NCBI GenBank assembly: GCA_900472485.1
Contig: UCII01000004.1
Location: forward strand, 186,001-250,000
Origin: Hyphomicrobiales bacterium
GTDB taxonomy: Bacteria > Pseudomonadota > Alphaproteobacteria > Rhizobiales > Rhizobiaceae
Direction of reading: 5' to 3'
Length of the DNA: 64,000 nt
Shown: piece after piece, positions 10,199 through 18,630 of the stretch
Numbering within the stretch: the first letter of the stretch is position 1
Layout: each line of letters opens with the position of its first letter
The notes under the pieces: model-generated
What the model was told of the DNA's origin: nothing
Databases searched by the model: none
Seen by the model: only the letters and a program-made list of their open reading frames with translations
Program-made: the position numbers and the translations under genes

Positions 10199-10249
10199 GA
10201 GCGGGCGGGCTCGCCCGCTCTTCGTGATCACGGCTGCAGCTAATCACGC
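10199..10249 (-). promoter_or_regulatory. Hairpins between the peptidase gene and dctP
   Basis: On the plus strand GAGCGGGCG (10199-10207) pairs perfectly with CGCCCGCTC (10212-10220) around a 4-nt loop. CGTGAT (10224-10229) pairs with ATCACG (10244-10249). They lie downstream of the minus-strand peptidase stop and just upstream of dctP. No T tract follows on the minus strand, so they may be a leader structure of dctP or a weak terminator. Confidence 0.45.
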
Positions 10250-10320
10250 CCCTCGACGCGTTTCAAGCGTATCGGAAGCTGGTGCAACCATTGATTTTTG
10301 CTCGAACCCGGAAGAGGGGC

Positions 10321-12381
10321 CTAGAGGTTTTTGCCTTTGACGATTGTTTCCCGCAGGAAGCTGTAGCCCAGCGCCGTACGTGTCGCGCGCTCCGTCGAAG
10401 CGCCGTCACCGCCATGGCCACCTGAGCCGAATTCGTGGAACAGCGGGTGATGACCGAGCGCTTCCAACTGGGCTGCAAACCGCCGGGCATGCGAGGGATG
10501 AACCCGGTCGTCATTGCTCGAGCTTTCGATGTAGATCGACGGATAAGTGATCTCGGAGGCAGGCTTGACATTGTGCAGGGGCGAATAGGTCAGCAGGTAA
10601 TCGCGGTCCGCCGGATTGTCGGGATCGCCATATTCGTCGATCCAGGCTTTTCCGGCCGGGAAGACGTGGAAGCGGGTCATGTCCAAGACAGGCACCTGGC
10701 ACCAGATCGCACCGAAATCCTGCGGATAGCGTGTCGTCATGACGCCAGTCAGCAAACCTCCATTGCTGCCGCCATTGCCGGCAATGCGCGATGGCTTGGT
10801 GTAGCCGCGGGCGACGAGATCGCGGGCAATAGCCGCAAAGTCCGCGAACGCTTTGTGGCGCCCGTGCCCTTTGGCGGCACGGTGCCAGTTTGGCCCGAAT
10901 TCGCCGCCGCCGCGAATATAGGCCATGACATAGGCGTTGCCTTGTTCCAGCCAGAGGCCAATGACGCCGGAATAATAGGGGCCAAGCGAAACGTCGAAGC
11001 CGCCATAGCCATACATCAGCACCGGCAGCTCGCCCTTTGTCCAGTTCTTCGGCAAGACGATATGATAGGGTACTTTCGTACCGTCTTCGGAAATGGCTTC
11101 CAGCAGGAGGGAGGTCATGCCTTCGCTGTCGAAATAGGTTGGTGAGCTGGCAATAGGCTTGAGTTCAAGCGGAGTCTGGCGATCGCCAAGATCCAGCCGG
11201 TAGGAGGAGGGCGGCTGCAGAAAGCCGGCGCCATAGACCTGCAGCGTATCGTCGCCGAGATGCAGATCGGAATAGAGCGGCGCGACCGACACCGTCTGAA
11301 CATCGTCACGCAGCGCGATTTCGCGGATTTCGGCATCGGTCCTGGTCAGATCGAGAACGAAGAGATGCGGTTGCATATTGTCCGAGACGATGAAGACGCA
11401 CCATTCGCGCAGCAGCAGGAATTGCGAAACCGATTGCCGCTCATTGGGCGAAAACAGGATGCGTATTTCATCAGCATTGCTCTTGCTGGGCTCCCGCGGC
11501 AGGGGCTGCAGGGCCAGGCTGCCGGTAGGAATCCGTTCATCGGTCTTGGCAAGCCAGATCAGATGGGAGTGGTTGAACCCGAACTCGGCATCCTTCGGCA
11601 GGTCGATCCGCCGCAGCGAACCGTCCCCATCCTCGATGAAATGGCTGGCGCTGCCGATTTCGTGACCCGCGCTGAAGATCCGGATCGGCCGGGCCTCACT
11701 TTCCGCTGCAAGACCGGCAAGCTTTGGGTCGAAGATCGAACAGGAGCCATAGATGTCGTTGTCTTCGGCGGCATAGAATACGGGCGCATCCGCCGGCGAC
11801 TGGCCACGCCTCAGGCGGCGGCCGACACGCGGCCAGCCGGAACGCGTCGAGGATTCGCGGTCGATGGAGCCGAAATAGGCGATTTCGTCGCGGCCGAGCC
11901 AGGTCGCGTGACTGCGCACGGCCGGCGTGTCGAAGCCGCCTTCGACGATGCTCTTCGTCTCGCAATCGAATTCGAGCATGCGAATGGGATCGGAGCCGCC
12001 ATCGGAAAGGCAAAGCAGCACGCGCGTCGGCTCCCACGGGCAGGTGATGGCGCCGCGCCAGAGCCATTTCCTGTCTTCCTGTGCACAGAAAGCATCGAGA
12101 TCGAAGATCGGTTCCCACGGCGCATCGGGCAGAGGCGCGAGATCGGCCGGCAGCCGATACCAGCGACCAAGCGGATGATCGGCGCTGCGATGAAAATCGA
12201 ACAGCCAGTTGCTGCGCCGGGTGGTAGTGATCAGCCGATCCTCGCGTTCGATCATCTCCTTGATCGCGTTGCGATCCGCCTCGAATTCCGGCGTCTTCAG
12301 CAGCCGCTCGGAGTCCGCATCCATTTTGGCGACGAATTGCAAGGTTTGCGGATCGTCGTCGCGTTCAAGGTGGAGGTGCAT
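10321..12381 (-). CDS. Prolyl oligopeptidase family serine peptidase (S9A)
   Basis: A 686-residue serine peptidase with the two-part S9A plan: an N-terminal beta-propeller of about 400 residues and a C-terminal alpha/beta hydrolase domain. The catalytic triad is visible: nucleophile in GNGGSNGG near residue 538, Asp in SSSNDDRVHPSHA near 622, and His in GSGGHGGD near 655. Sequences such as MYGYGGFDVSLGPYYSG and AYIRGGGEFGPNWH are typical of prolyl oligopeptidases. No signal peptide is evident, so a cytosolic role in breaking down short proline-containing peptides is likely. It stands alone between the deacetylase terminator and dctP. Confidence 0.92.
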   Translation of the reverse strand: MHLHLERDDDPQTLQFVAKMDADSERLLKTPEFEADRNAIKEMIEREDRLITTTRRSNWLFDFHRSADHPLGRWYRLPADLAPLPDAPWEPIFDLDAFCAQEDRKWLWRGAITCPWEPTRVLLCLSDGGSDPIRMLEFDCETKSIVEGGFDTPAVRSHATWLGRDEIAYFGSIDRESSTRSGWPRVGRRLRRGQSPADAPVFYAAEDNDIYGSCSIFDPKLAGLAAESEARPIRIFSAGHEIGSASHFIEDGDGSLRRIDLPKDAEFGFNHSHLIWLAKTDERIPTGSLALQPLPREPSKSNADEIRILFSPNERQSVSQFLLLREWCVFIVSDNMQPHLFVLDLTRTDAEIREIALRDDVQTVSVAPLYSDLHLGDDTLQVYGAGFLQPPSSYRLDLGDRQTPLELKPIASSPTYFDSEGMTSLLLEAISEDGTKVPYHIVLPKNWTKGELPVLMYGYGGFDVSLGPYYSGVIGLWLEQGNAYVMAYIRGGGEFGPNWHRAAKGHGRHKAFADFAAIARDLVARGYTKPSRIAGNGGSNGGLLTGVMTTRYPQDFGAIWCQVPVLDMTRFHVFPAGKAWIDEYGDPDNPADRDYLLTYSPLHNVKPASEITYPSIYIESSSNDDRVHPSHARRFAAQLEALGHHPLFHEFGSGGHGGDGASTERATRTALGYSFLRETIVKGKNL

Positions 12382-12423
12382 GGCGGCTCCAGATTCTATT
12401 GCTGATAGTGATGAGGCATCAGC

Positions 12424-12470
12424 AAATCAAAATAAGGGCGCAGAAGCAACCGTGCATCCGCGCCCTTATT
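12424..12470 (-). terminator. Rho-independent terminator after the polysaccharide deacetylase gene
   Basis: The arms AATAAGGGCGC (12431-12441) and GCGCCCTTATT (12460-12470) form a perfect 11-bp stem with an 18-nt loop. On the minus strand the stem is followed by a T-rich run (TTTTGATTT), as expected for a terminator of the deacetylase gene. Confidence 0.75.
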
Positions 12471-12499
12471 GTCCATGGATTTTTCGGTATTGACCCGCC

Positions 12500-13393
12500 T
12501 TAGCGGACCATCTTGGTATCAGCCTGTGCGACCAGATTGGTCGCCGGACCCGGTTCGCGCTTGTATTTCAGCGTGACGACCTTGTAGCCCTCATTTTCCA
12601 GCCGGCGCAGGAGAACAGGGAGCATCCTGACAGTGCGCTGGTGGATGTCGTGCATCAGAACGATGCCGCGGCCGCGCTGATGGAGCTGCTTCATGGTGCG
12701 ATCGACGACCGAGGCGGGCGTCGAGGTGAAGTAATCCTTGCTATCGATATCCACGTCCATGACGATCATGTCGCGGGCTGCAATTGCGGAGCGCAGGCGC
12801 TTGGAGTCGGCAAGATAGGGGAAGCGGAAGAAGGGAACATCCGTGCCGATCGCCTTGGTGACAGCATCCTTGCCGCGGGCGATCTCGGTCATCGCCGCAT
12901 CGAAGGTCATCTTGTCGAGATCGGGATGGCGGAAAGTGTGGCTGCCGATCGCATCGCCATGCGCAAGCACCTCGCGTGCCGTCGCCGGATGAGCCTGCGC
13001 CATTTCGCCGACCATCATGAAGGCGGCCTTGACGCCGAATTTATCGAGCGTGGCGAGAATGCGTTCCGTCTTGCCCGGAGCCGGGCCATCGTCGAAGGTC
13101 AGAATGACTTCCTTGTCGGCGAGCCTGATATCCTTGAGCGAAGAGACCTCCAGCGTGCGGCCGGCAAGATTGTGCGGGCCGCTCACCCCCGCCAGATCAT
13201 GCCGGGTTTCGAGATCGGCGACGAGCCATTTCTTCGGCTCCATCTCGATGGGATCATTGGCCTTCAGCGGCTTGTGGGGCGGCTCTTCGGCGGCATAGCT
13301 GCTCTTGAGCGACGCTTCATTGCCTGGTTTCGTGGCGCATCCTCCGAGAGCCAGGGACACGGCGAGACCAGCCAGCAACACACGGTAGTTCAT
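12500..13393 (-). CDS. Polysaccharide deacetylase family lipoprotein (NodB homology domain)
   Basis: A lipid-anchored carbohydrate esterase (CE4) of 297 residues. The signal peptide ends in a lipobox, LGGC, with the lipidated Cys at residue 19. The NodB domain spans about residues 95-270. It shows TFDDGPAPGKTERIL with the catalytic and metal-binding Asp pair at 101-102, the metal His motif SHTFRHPDLDKM (His 152 and 156), RFPYLADSKR, and the late VLMHDIH. Such enzymes remove acetyl groups from peptidoglycan, chitin-like or exopolysaccharide chains; the substrate here is not known. The last third contains a short KVVTLKYKREPG strand close to the stop. The gene is followed by a good terminator. 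Confidence 0.88.
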   Translation of the reverse strand: MNYRVLLAGLAVSLALGGCATKPGNEASLKSSYAAEEPPHKPLKANDPIEMEPKKWLVADLETRHDLAGVSGPHNLAGRTLEVSSLKDIRLADKEVILTFDDGPAPGKTERILATLDKFGVKAAFMMVGEMAQAHPATAREVLAHGDAIGSHTFRHPDLDKMTFDAAMTEIARGKDAVTKAIGTDVPFFRFPYLADSKRLRSAIAARDMIVMDVDIDSKDYFTSTPASVVDRTMKQLHQRGRGIVLMHDIHQRTVRMLPVLLRRLENEGYKVVTLKYKREPGPATNLVAQADTKMVR

Positions 13394-13498
13394 CAGAATC
13401 GCTCAACAATATGTCTATGAAAGTTGAGCGCATTTTCTGCAGTTATGGTTAATGATCGGTTAGGATCGGCTGCGAATTCCTTAACGAGCCGTCAGGTT

Positions 13499-15388
13499 TC
13501 AGCCGGCCATGCCGCTTTCATATTCCGATGACAGTTCGAGCCATTGCTCCTCGGCGGCCGCAAGCTTCTCGGCGGCATCCGCACGCTGCTTTGCCTTTTC
13601 CGCAGCCTTTGCCGGCGCCTTCTCGTAGAGGGCGGGATCCGCAAGTTCTACATCAAGGGCCTGAATCAGTTTCTCAAGCTTGCCGGTCAAGGATTCGATT
13701 TCGTTGATCTTCTTCTTGAGCGGCGCCAGCGAAGCACGGCGGTCTGCATTCAGCTTGCGCTGATCCGCCTTGGAAACGGAATCGTCACCGGCACTCGCTT
13801 TCGCTTTGTCATCTTTGGCTTTCGGGCTGGCCACGACGAGGCTGCGGTATTCTTCGAGATCGCCGTCGAAGATGGAGACGGTGCCATCGCGCACCAGCCA
13901 GAGACGGTCGACGGTGGCTTCGATCAGATGGCGGTCGTGCGAGATCAGGATGACGGCGCCGGAATAATCGTTCAGCGCCTGGATCAGTGCGTTGCGGCTG
14001 TCGATATCGAGATGGTTCGTCGGTTCGTCGAGGATTAGCAGGTTTGGCGCGTCGAAGGCGGCGAGACCCATGAGAAGGCGTGCCTTCTCGCCGCCGGAGA
14101 GATCCTTGACCTGCGTGTCCATCTTCTCCGTCGCCAGCCCCATCTGCGCAACGCGGGCACGCACTTTCGCTTCCGGCGTTTCTGGCATGCGGCGACGTAC
14201 ATGTTCGACGGCCGTCTGGTTCGGAATGAGATCGTCGAGCTGATGCTGGGCGAAGAAGCCGATCTTCAGGTTCGGTGCGAGCCTGACTTCGCCGCTCTCC
14301 GCGCTCAGCCGGCCCGAAATGAACTTCGCGAAGGTAGATTTGCCGTTGCCATTGGAGCCGAGCAGGGCGATGCGGTCATCCGCATCGATGCGCAGGTTCA
14401 GGCGCTTCAAGATCGGCTTGCCCGGCTCGTAGCCGACGGCCCCGCCGCTAATCGCGATGATAGGCGAAGCGGGCTGCTTCTCCGGCTCCGGAAAGCTGAA
14501 GCCCATCACATGATCTTCGATAACGGCAGCGACAGTACCCATGCGTTCCAGCGCCTTGATGCGGGACTGCGCCTGCCGGGCTTTCGAGGCCTTTGCCTTG
14601 AAGCGGTCGATGAAGCTCTGCAGGTGCTTGCGCGCCGCGTCGTTCTTAGCCTTCGCCTTCATCTGCAACTCGTCGGCTTCAGCCTTCTGCCGCTCGAACT
14701 GGTCGTAGGAGCCGCGATAGAAGGTGAGCTTCTTCTGGTCGAGATGCACGATGGAATTGACAGCCGTGTTCAAAAGATCGCGGTCGTGCGAGATGATGAT
14801 GACCGTGTGGGGATAGCGGCGGATATAGTCCTCAAGCCAGAGTGTGCCTTCAAGGTCGAGATAGTTCGTCGGCTCGTCGAGCAGCAGCAGGTCCGGCTCG
14901 GAAAACAGCACGGCCGCAAGCGCAACGCGCATGCGCCAGCCGCCGGAGAAGGAGGAAGCTGGGCGTTTCTGCGCTTCGTGGTCGAAGCCGAGGCCGGCGA
15001 GGATGCTGGCGGCGCGTGCTTCGGCCGAATGCGCATCGATATCGGCCAACCGCGTTTGGATATCGGCGATGCGGTGCGGATCGGTCGCGGTCTCGGCCTC
15101 CGCGAGCAATGCGGAGCGCTCCTTGTCCGCTGCAAGCACGATATCGATCAGAGGTTCTTCAGTGCCAGGCGCTTCCTGCGCCACCTGTCCGATGCGGGCA
15201 TTGCGCGGGATCGAGACCGAACCGCTTTCGGCGGCGAGATCGCCGGTGATGATCCTGAACAGCGTGGATTTGCCAGCACCGTTCTTGCCGACGAGGCCAG
15301 CCTTCGTGCCCGCCGGAAGCGTCACGCTGGCATGGTCGATGAGAAGGCGGCCGGCAATGCGGGCGGAAAGGTCTGAAATTGAAATCAT
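13499..15388 (-). CDS. ABC-F family ATP-binding protein with C-terminal coiled coil
   Basis: A soluble protein with two ABC ATPase domains and no membrane segments: 629 residues. Walker A motifs are GKNGAGKST near residue 35 and GSNGNGKST near 345. The signature motifs are SSFSGGWRMR and DLSGGEKAR, and the Walker B motifs are LLLLDEPTNYLD and LLILDEPTNHLD. Between the domains lies the ABC-F linker rich in Lys and Ala (FIDRFKAKASKARQAQSR). After residue 535 comes a charged coiled coil, as in YheS/Uup-like members. ABC-F proteins act on ribosomes, relieving stalling or aiding assembly; this one is most like the YheS group. It sits among unrelated minus-strand genes. Confidence 0.9.
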   Translation of the reverse strand: MISISDLSARIAGRLLIDHASVTLPAGTKAGLVGKNGAGKSTLFRIITGDLAAESGSVSIPRNARIGQVAQEAPGTEEPLIDIVLAADKERSALLAEAETATDPHRIADIQTRLADIDAHSAEARAASILAGLGFDHEAQKRPASSFSGGWRMRVALAAVLFSEPDLLLLDEPTNYLDLEGTLWLEDYIRRYPHTVIIISHDRDLLNTAVNSIVHLDQKKLTFYRGSYDQFERQKAEADELQMKAKAKNDAARKHLQSFIDRFKAKASKARQAQSRIKALERMGTVAAVIEDHVMGFSFPEPEKQPASPIIAISGGAVGYEPGKPILKRLNLRIDADDRIALLGSNGNGKSTFAKFISGRLSAESGEVRLAPNLKIGFFAQHQLDDLIPNQTAVEHVRRRMPETPEAKVRARVAQMGLATEKMDTQVKDLSGGEKARLLMGLAAFDAPNLLILDEPTNHLDIDSRNALIQALNDYSGAVILISHDRHLIEATVDRLWLVRDGTVSIFDGDLEEYRSLVVASPKAKDDKAKASAGDDSVSKADQRKLNADRRASLAPLKKKINEIESLTGKLEKLIQALDVELADPALYEKAPAKAAEKAKQRADAAEKLAAAEEQWLELSSEYESGMAG

Positions 15389-15437
15389 GGCGCGGTTTTG
15401 GCCGAACTCAGCGCCGAAGGCAAGAGTGTGAAGTTGC

Positions 15438-15938
15438 TTAAGCGCCGGTGTCTTGCGAGGATTTCGAGAGGTTGGCGCAGTTGCGCAGCCGCTCGGTTAG
15501 CTCCGTTTCATAGAGCATGAGGTTGCTGAGCGAGGCATTGAGACTGTCGAGGGCGGCATGGGCATGCGGAGCCGTATCGATCTCGCGGGCAAAATGCTGC
15601 TTCTTCATTAGCCCCTTGGCGAGCTGATCGGCGATTTCGCGCAGCATTTCGGCAGCATCGCTTTCCGATTTGCGGGCCACCAGCCCGCAATGGCTGACGA
15701 GGCGATACTTCAAGCCGATCTCATCGAGCCCGCTTTGCGAGGGACGAGGGCCAAGCGCCTCTATTTCTTCGGCAAGATGGCGATCTTGCCCGTAAAGCGC
15801 CTCATGAAAAAGCTGATAGTTGCGCGGCAGGTTCTTGACCTTCAGTCGCGTCATGAAGCGGCCGATGATCTCAAGCTCGGTTTCCGTTTCATCATCATCG
15901 ATGGAATATGCCGAAACGCTTGTCTGCGAGTTCTTCAT
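15438..15938 (-). CDS. Hypothetical protein resembling the N-terminal region of rhizobial GGDEF proteins, without GGDEF
   Basis: A 166-residue soluble protein starting MKNSQTSVSAYSIDDDETE. I do not recognise a named domain. The segment LPRNYQLFHEALYGQDRHLAEEIEALGPRPSQSGLDEIGLKYRL recalls the N-terminal sensory region that precedes GGDEF domains in several rhizobial diguanylate cyclases, from memory. Here the frame ends before any catalytic domain, leaving only helical sequence with a C-terminal ELTERLRNCANLSKS. The start at 15938 is chosen because the 39 upstream in-frame codons look like noncoding sequence. It could be a stand-alone regulator or a remnant. It lies about 50 bp upstream of the ABC-F gene on the same strand. 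Confidence 0.6.
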   Translation of the reverse strand: MKNSQTSVSAYSIDDDETETELEIIGRFMTRLKVKNLPRNYQLFHEALYGQDRHLAEEIEALGPRPSQSGLDEIGLKYRLVSHCGLVARKSESDAAEMLREIADQLAKGLMKKQHFAREIDTAPHAHAALDSLNASLSNLMLYETELTERLRNCANLSKSSQDTGA

Positions 15939-16094
15939 GCCTGCCTTTGACCGTGAGCTGATATATCTTATCAACTTGCAGGTTCGCAGGTTAAGGGAAC
16001 ATGAACAAAATGCCTTATTCACGCTGTGTCGCAACAAAATGAGGCAGGTGCTCAACGCTTTGGCGAAAGCGGAAAATAGCGGTTCGCTTCTCGC

Positions 16095-16604
16095 TTACAT
16101 CCAGCGTGTCCCTTCACCGCGCAGGAAGTTCAGCAGGTCCAGCACCAGCGACGGTTTGCCCATGGATGTGAGGATGGTATGGCACTGGCCGCGGTGGTGG
16201 GTGTGGTGATTGAACATATGGGACACCGCCGCATGGAGAGGAACGGTAATGGCGCCCGGCCGCAGGATCGAGGTATAGGTGATGTCGACCGCAAGCGCGT
16301 CGGCATCGAGCGTTTCCAGCCAGGTGACGATATTTCGATCTTCCGCTTCCCGTAAGCTGCGGAGTCCCTCCAGGGTGTCATGCAGGATTGTCTCGAGCGA
16401 CGCCGGCACCCCGCCGGTGCCGTTAAAACGGTGCATCCACAGCCGGTCCGCTATCAGCAGATGGTTCAGCGTTCCGTGGAGCGAGCCGAAGAAGGCGCCG
16501 CGATCCTCGTGGAATTCAGCGTCGCTGAGGTCTGCCGCGGCGTTGTAGACTTGAACATTGGCCCAACGATTATAGTCGGCAAGCATCCTGAAATGTCTGA
16601 GCAT
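16095..16604 (-). CDS. DinB family protein
   Basis: A 169-residue four-helix DinB/YfiT-type protein beginning MLRHFRMLADYNRWANVQVY, the usual DinB N-terminal helix with the Asn-x-W-A-N pattern. Three His that would hold a metal ion are visible: one in SLHGTLNHLLIADRLW near residue 47, and two in MFNHHTHHRGQCHTILTSMG near 131-135, the standard DinB HHTHHRGQ motif. Members include thiol transferases with bacillithiol or mycothiol-type cofactors and damage-induced proteins; the reaction of this one is unknown. It is transcribed alone on the minus strand and is divergent from ndk, sharing a 190-bp promoter region. Confidence 0.88.
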   Translation of the reverse strand: MLRHFRMLADYNRWANVQVYNAAADLSDAEFHEDRGAFFGSLHGTLNHLLIADRLWMHRFNGTGGVPASLETILHDTLEGLRSLREAEDRNIVTWLETLDADALAVDITYTSILRPGAITVPLHAAVSHMFNHHTHHRGQCHTILTSMGKPSLVLDLLNFLRGEGTRWM

Positions 16605-16796
16605 AGGCGTCTCCTCTTATAGTGGCAGTGATGTTATCGCGAAGTTCGGTGGCGGGCAGCCGCTTCGCCACCCAGCGGATCGCGAATCGACCGCTCCGAC
16701 TGTGACAGCGGCGTGAAATTGGCCGATCCCCCTTGTTTTCGGGCCTTGGGGCAGGTAAAGACCGCCCACTTTTCTCTGATTACAAGGAATGGACCC

Positions 16797-17219
16797 ATGG
16801 CGATTGAACGTACTTTCTCGATGATCAAGCCGGATGCGACGAAGCGCAACCTGACCGGCGCCATCACCAAGGTTTTTGAAGATAACGGCCTGCGCGTCAT
16901 CGCCTCCAAGCGCGTTTGGATGAGCAAGCGGGAAGCTGAAGGCTTCTACGCCGTTCATAAGGAACGTCCGTTCTTCGGCGAACTCGTCGAAGGCATGACC
17001 TCCGGCCCGACCATCGTTCAGGTTCTGGAAGGCGAAAACGCCATCCTGAAGAACCGCGAGATCATGGGTGCAACCAACCCGGCCAACGCTGCCGAAGGCA
17101 CGATCCGCAAGACCTTCGCCCTGTCGATCGGCGAAAACTCCGTTCACGGCTCGGACGCTCCGGAAACGGCTGCTGTCGAAATCGCTTACTGGTTCTCCGA
17201 AACCGAAATTGTCGGCTGA
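16797..17219 (+). CDS. ndk: Nucleoside-diphosphate kinase
   Basis: Ndk transfers the gamma-phosphate of ATP to nucleoside diphosphates through a phospho-histidine intermediate, balancing NTP and dNTP pools. The 140-residue product is standard length and begins [18 protein letters not shown]. The substrate-site segments [18 protein letters not shown] and the active-site NSVHGSDA (His near residue 117) are intact. The ATG at 16797 follows AAGGAATGGACCC; the frame opens 28 codons earlier, but that part has no homology to the family. A strong terminator follows at 17265-17294. Confidence 0.97.
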   Translation: MAIERTFSMIKPDATKRNLTGAITKVFEDNGLRVIASKRVWMSKREAEGFYAVHKERPFFGELVEGMTSGPTIVQVLEGENAILKNREIMGATNPANAAEGTIRKTFALSIGENSVHGSDAPETAAVEIAYWFSETEIVG

Positions 17220-17264
17220 ATCGACCTTTCAGCGAAAGCGCTGAACGATTTGAAATGACTCATG

Positions 17265-17294
17265 AAAGCCGGGACTTCGCATCCCGGCTTTTTT
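17265..17294 (+). terminator. Rho-independent terminator of ndk
   Basis: AAGCCGGGA and TCCCGGCTT form a perfect 9-bp GC-rich stem with a short loop, followed by a run of T. It starts 45 bp after the ndk stop. Confidence 0.88.
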
Positions 17295-17312
17295 CATGCT
17301 GGGCACGATAGA

Positions 17313-17483
17313 CTCCCTCTCCCCGCCCGCGGGGAGAGGGCTGGGGTGAGGGGCAGCAGACTATCGGCTGGATGGAAGATCGTGATCTGTTCCGCGCGGG
17401 AAGAGCAGCTGTTCACGCACCTTTATCGCCTCCAGCGAACGGCCCCTCACCCTAACCCTCTCCCCGCGGGCGGGGAGAGGGGA
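17313..17483. repeat. RIME-like intergenic repeat (two inverted units)
   Basis: Unit one (17313-17355) reads CCCTCTCCCCGCCCGCGGGG and continues into GAGGGCTGGGGTGAGGGGC. Unit two (17441-17483) is its near reverse complement. Each unit is itself palindromic around CCCGCGGG. This is the layout of Rhizobium-specific intergenic mosaic elements. It lies between the convergent ndk and lipoprotein genes. Confidence 0.8.
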
Positions 17484-17497
17484 CTATTCCGCACCCT

Positions 17498-18019
17498 TCA
17501 TGCCGGGCAGGCGGCATCACGCCCGTAATCGGCGCTGCCATCGCCCTTGAAGACATCTGGATTGGCGGTATAGACCGGGCCGACGACCAGCGGTTTCGTC
17601 GGCAGCACCGTCTGGTCGAGATCGGATTTGACCTCGGTCTTGATCGTCTGGATCGTCTTGTCGCCCGCATCCACCAGCCTGATCGAAACGGCATAGGGGC
17701 GGTCCTTGCGGACGCAATGGAGATCCGGGCTTTCCAGCGTGATCTTATCCCAGAATGTATAGATCTTCTGGTTGACGACAAGCGGATCGCCGCCGGCCGG
17801 ATTTTCGAATTCCGCGATCGCCTTTGTTCCCTCAGGGATCGGGGCGATCTTCTTGAGTGTGATCATGTAGCTAGCGCTCGCCACCCGGTAGTTGAAGACG
17901 AAGAGGCGACCGGTAAGCTGGGTCGGTCCCTCATCGTCTTTCCGCTGGCAGCCGGCCAGTCCTAGGCCGGCGATGATCGCGACACTTATCGTTGTCAGCA
18001 CAATCCTTCTTATTGTCAT
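17498..18019 (-). CDS. Uncharacterised lipoprotein
   Basis: A 173-residue lipoprotein of unknown function. The start MTIRRIVLTTISVAIIAGLGLAGC gives a type II signal peptide with lipobox LAGC and Cys at residue 24. The mature part is mostly beta-strand-like (LTGRLFVFNYRVASASYMITL, then KIYTFWDKITLESPDLHCVRK) and ends DAACPA. Two further Cys, in LHCVRK and near the C-terminus, could form a disulfide. I considered the YscW/YbaY beta-sandwich lipoprotein family but cannot confirm it. Its start overlaps the stop of the upstream CGNR regulator gene in ATGA, so the two are one operon. Confidence 0.75.
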   Translation of the reverse strand: MTIRRIVLTTISVAIIAGLGLAGCQRKDDEGPTQLTGRLFVFNYRVASASYMITLKKIAPIPEGTKAIAEFENPAGGDPLVVNQKIYTFWDKITLESPDLHCVRKDRPYAVSIRLVDAGDKTIQTIKTEVKSDLDQTVLPTKPLVVGPVYTANPDVFKGDGSADYGRDAACPA

Positions 18020-18564
18020 GGCGCAGTCTCCTCCTTCTTGCGCCGGTAGTGCCGGCTGGCTTTGGCCCGGTTGCCGCAAACCGCCATGTCGCACCAGGCG
18101 CGGCTCTTGTTCTTGCTGCGGTCGATAAAAAGCCAGCCGCAGTTGCGGCATATTTTCATCCGTTCCGGATCGGGCATGGCGATGAGGCGCAAGGTCGAAT
18201 GGACTGTCGCGGCATCGAGCCCATCGGATGAGGCGCGCTTCAGGACCCCAGCCAATGCCGCAAGCAGATCGGCGAGCAGCAGATCCGCAGCCTCTCCGAG
18301 AACACGCGCCCGGAAATAGCGGTCGATCGCTTCGCGCAATCCGATGAAATAGGCCCGGTTTTCCCGCTTCACCGGCAGGATATCGCCGAAAAGCGTCCGC
18401 TCCGCGCAAAAATTGGCAGCCGCCTTCGGAAAGCTATCCATCTGCCCTGCCGCCTCGAAACGGTCGATCCGGCGCTCGTCGTCATGGCGCAGGATCACGC
18501 TGTTGGCAACGTCGAGCGCAAGCGCACCACCGGAGAAGCGATGTGGGGTCCAGGTAAAGCTCAT
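18016..18564 (-). CDS. CGNR zinc-finger (ABATE-type) transcriptional regulator
   Basis: A 182-residue putative DNA-binding regulator. The N-terminal two thirds (FSGGALALDVANSVILR, then helical) match the ABATE stress-regulator domain. The C-terminus holds the CGNR zinc finger, MKICRNCGWLFIDRSKNKS followed by RAWCDMAVCGNRAKASRHYRRKK, with two CxxC-like pairs near residues 138-141 and 160-165 and a basic tail. Targets of this family are mostly unknown. The gene is first in an operon with the lipoprotein and is divergent from a LivH-like permease. The 66-bp space between them contains a 28-bp palindrome that is the obvious candidate binding site. Confidence 0.88.
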   Translation of the reverse strand: MSFTWTPHRFSGGALALDVANSVILRHDDERRIDRFEAAGQMDSFPKAAANFCAERTLFGDILPVKRENRAYFIGLREAIDRYFRARVLGEAADLLLADLLAALAGVLKRASSDGLDAATVHSTLRLIAMPDPERMKICRNCGWLFIDRSKNKSRAWCDMAVCGNRAKASRHYRRKKEETAP

Positions 18565-18575
18565 GACGAAAATTA

Positions 18576-18603
18576 TAACTGGTAAAATTCATTTTGCCAG
18601 TTA
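18576..18603. promoter_or_regulatory. Candidate CGNR-regulator operator
   Basis: The half site TAACTGGTAAAA (18576-18587) is matched by TTTTGCCAGTTA (18592-18603) with 11 of 12 positions complementary and a 4-nt centre. It lies 11 bp from the regulator start and 27 bp from the permease start, so one bound dimer could control both genes. Function is inferred from symmetry and position. Confidence 0.6.
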
Positions 18604-18630
18604 CTATTTATCTGTTCTTCGGAGGGGTGA

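Noticed and set aside
16648..16672. GGTGGCG/CGCCACC hairpin upstream of ndk
   Set aside because: A 7-bp stem of GC-rich sequence is easily expected here by chance, and nothing near it suggests a regulatory role.
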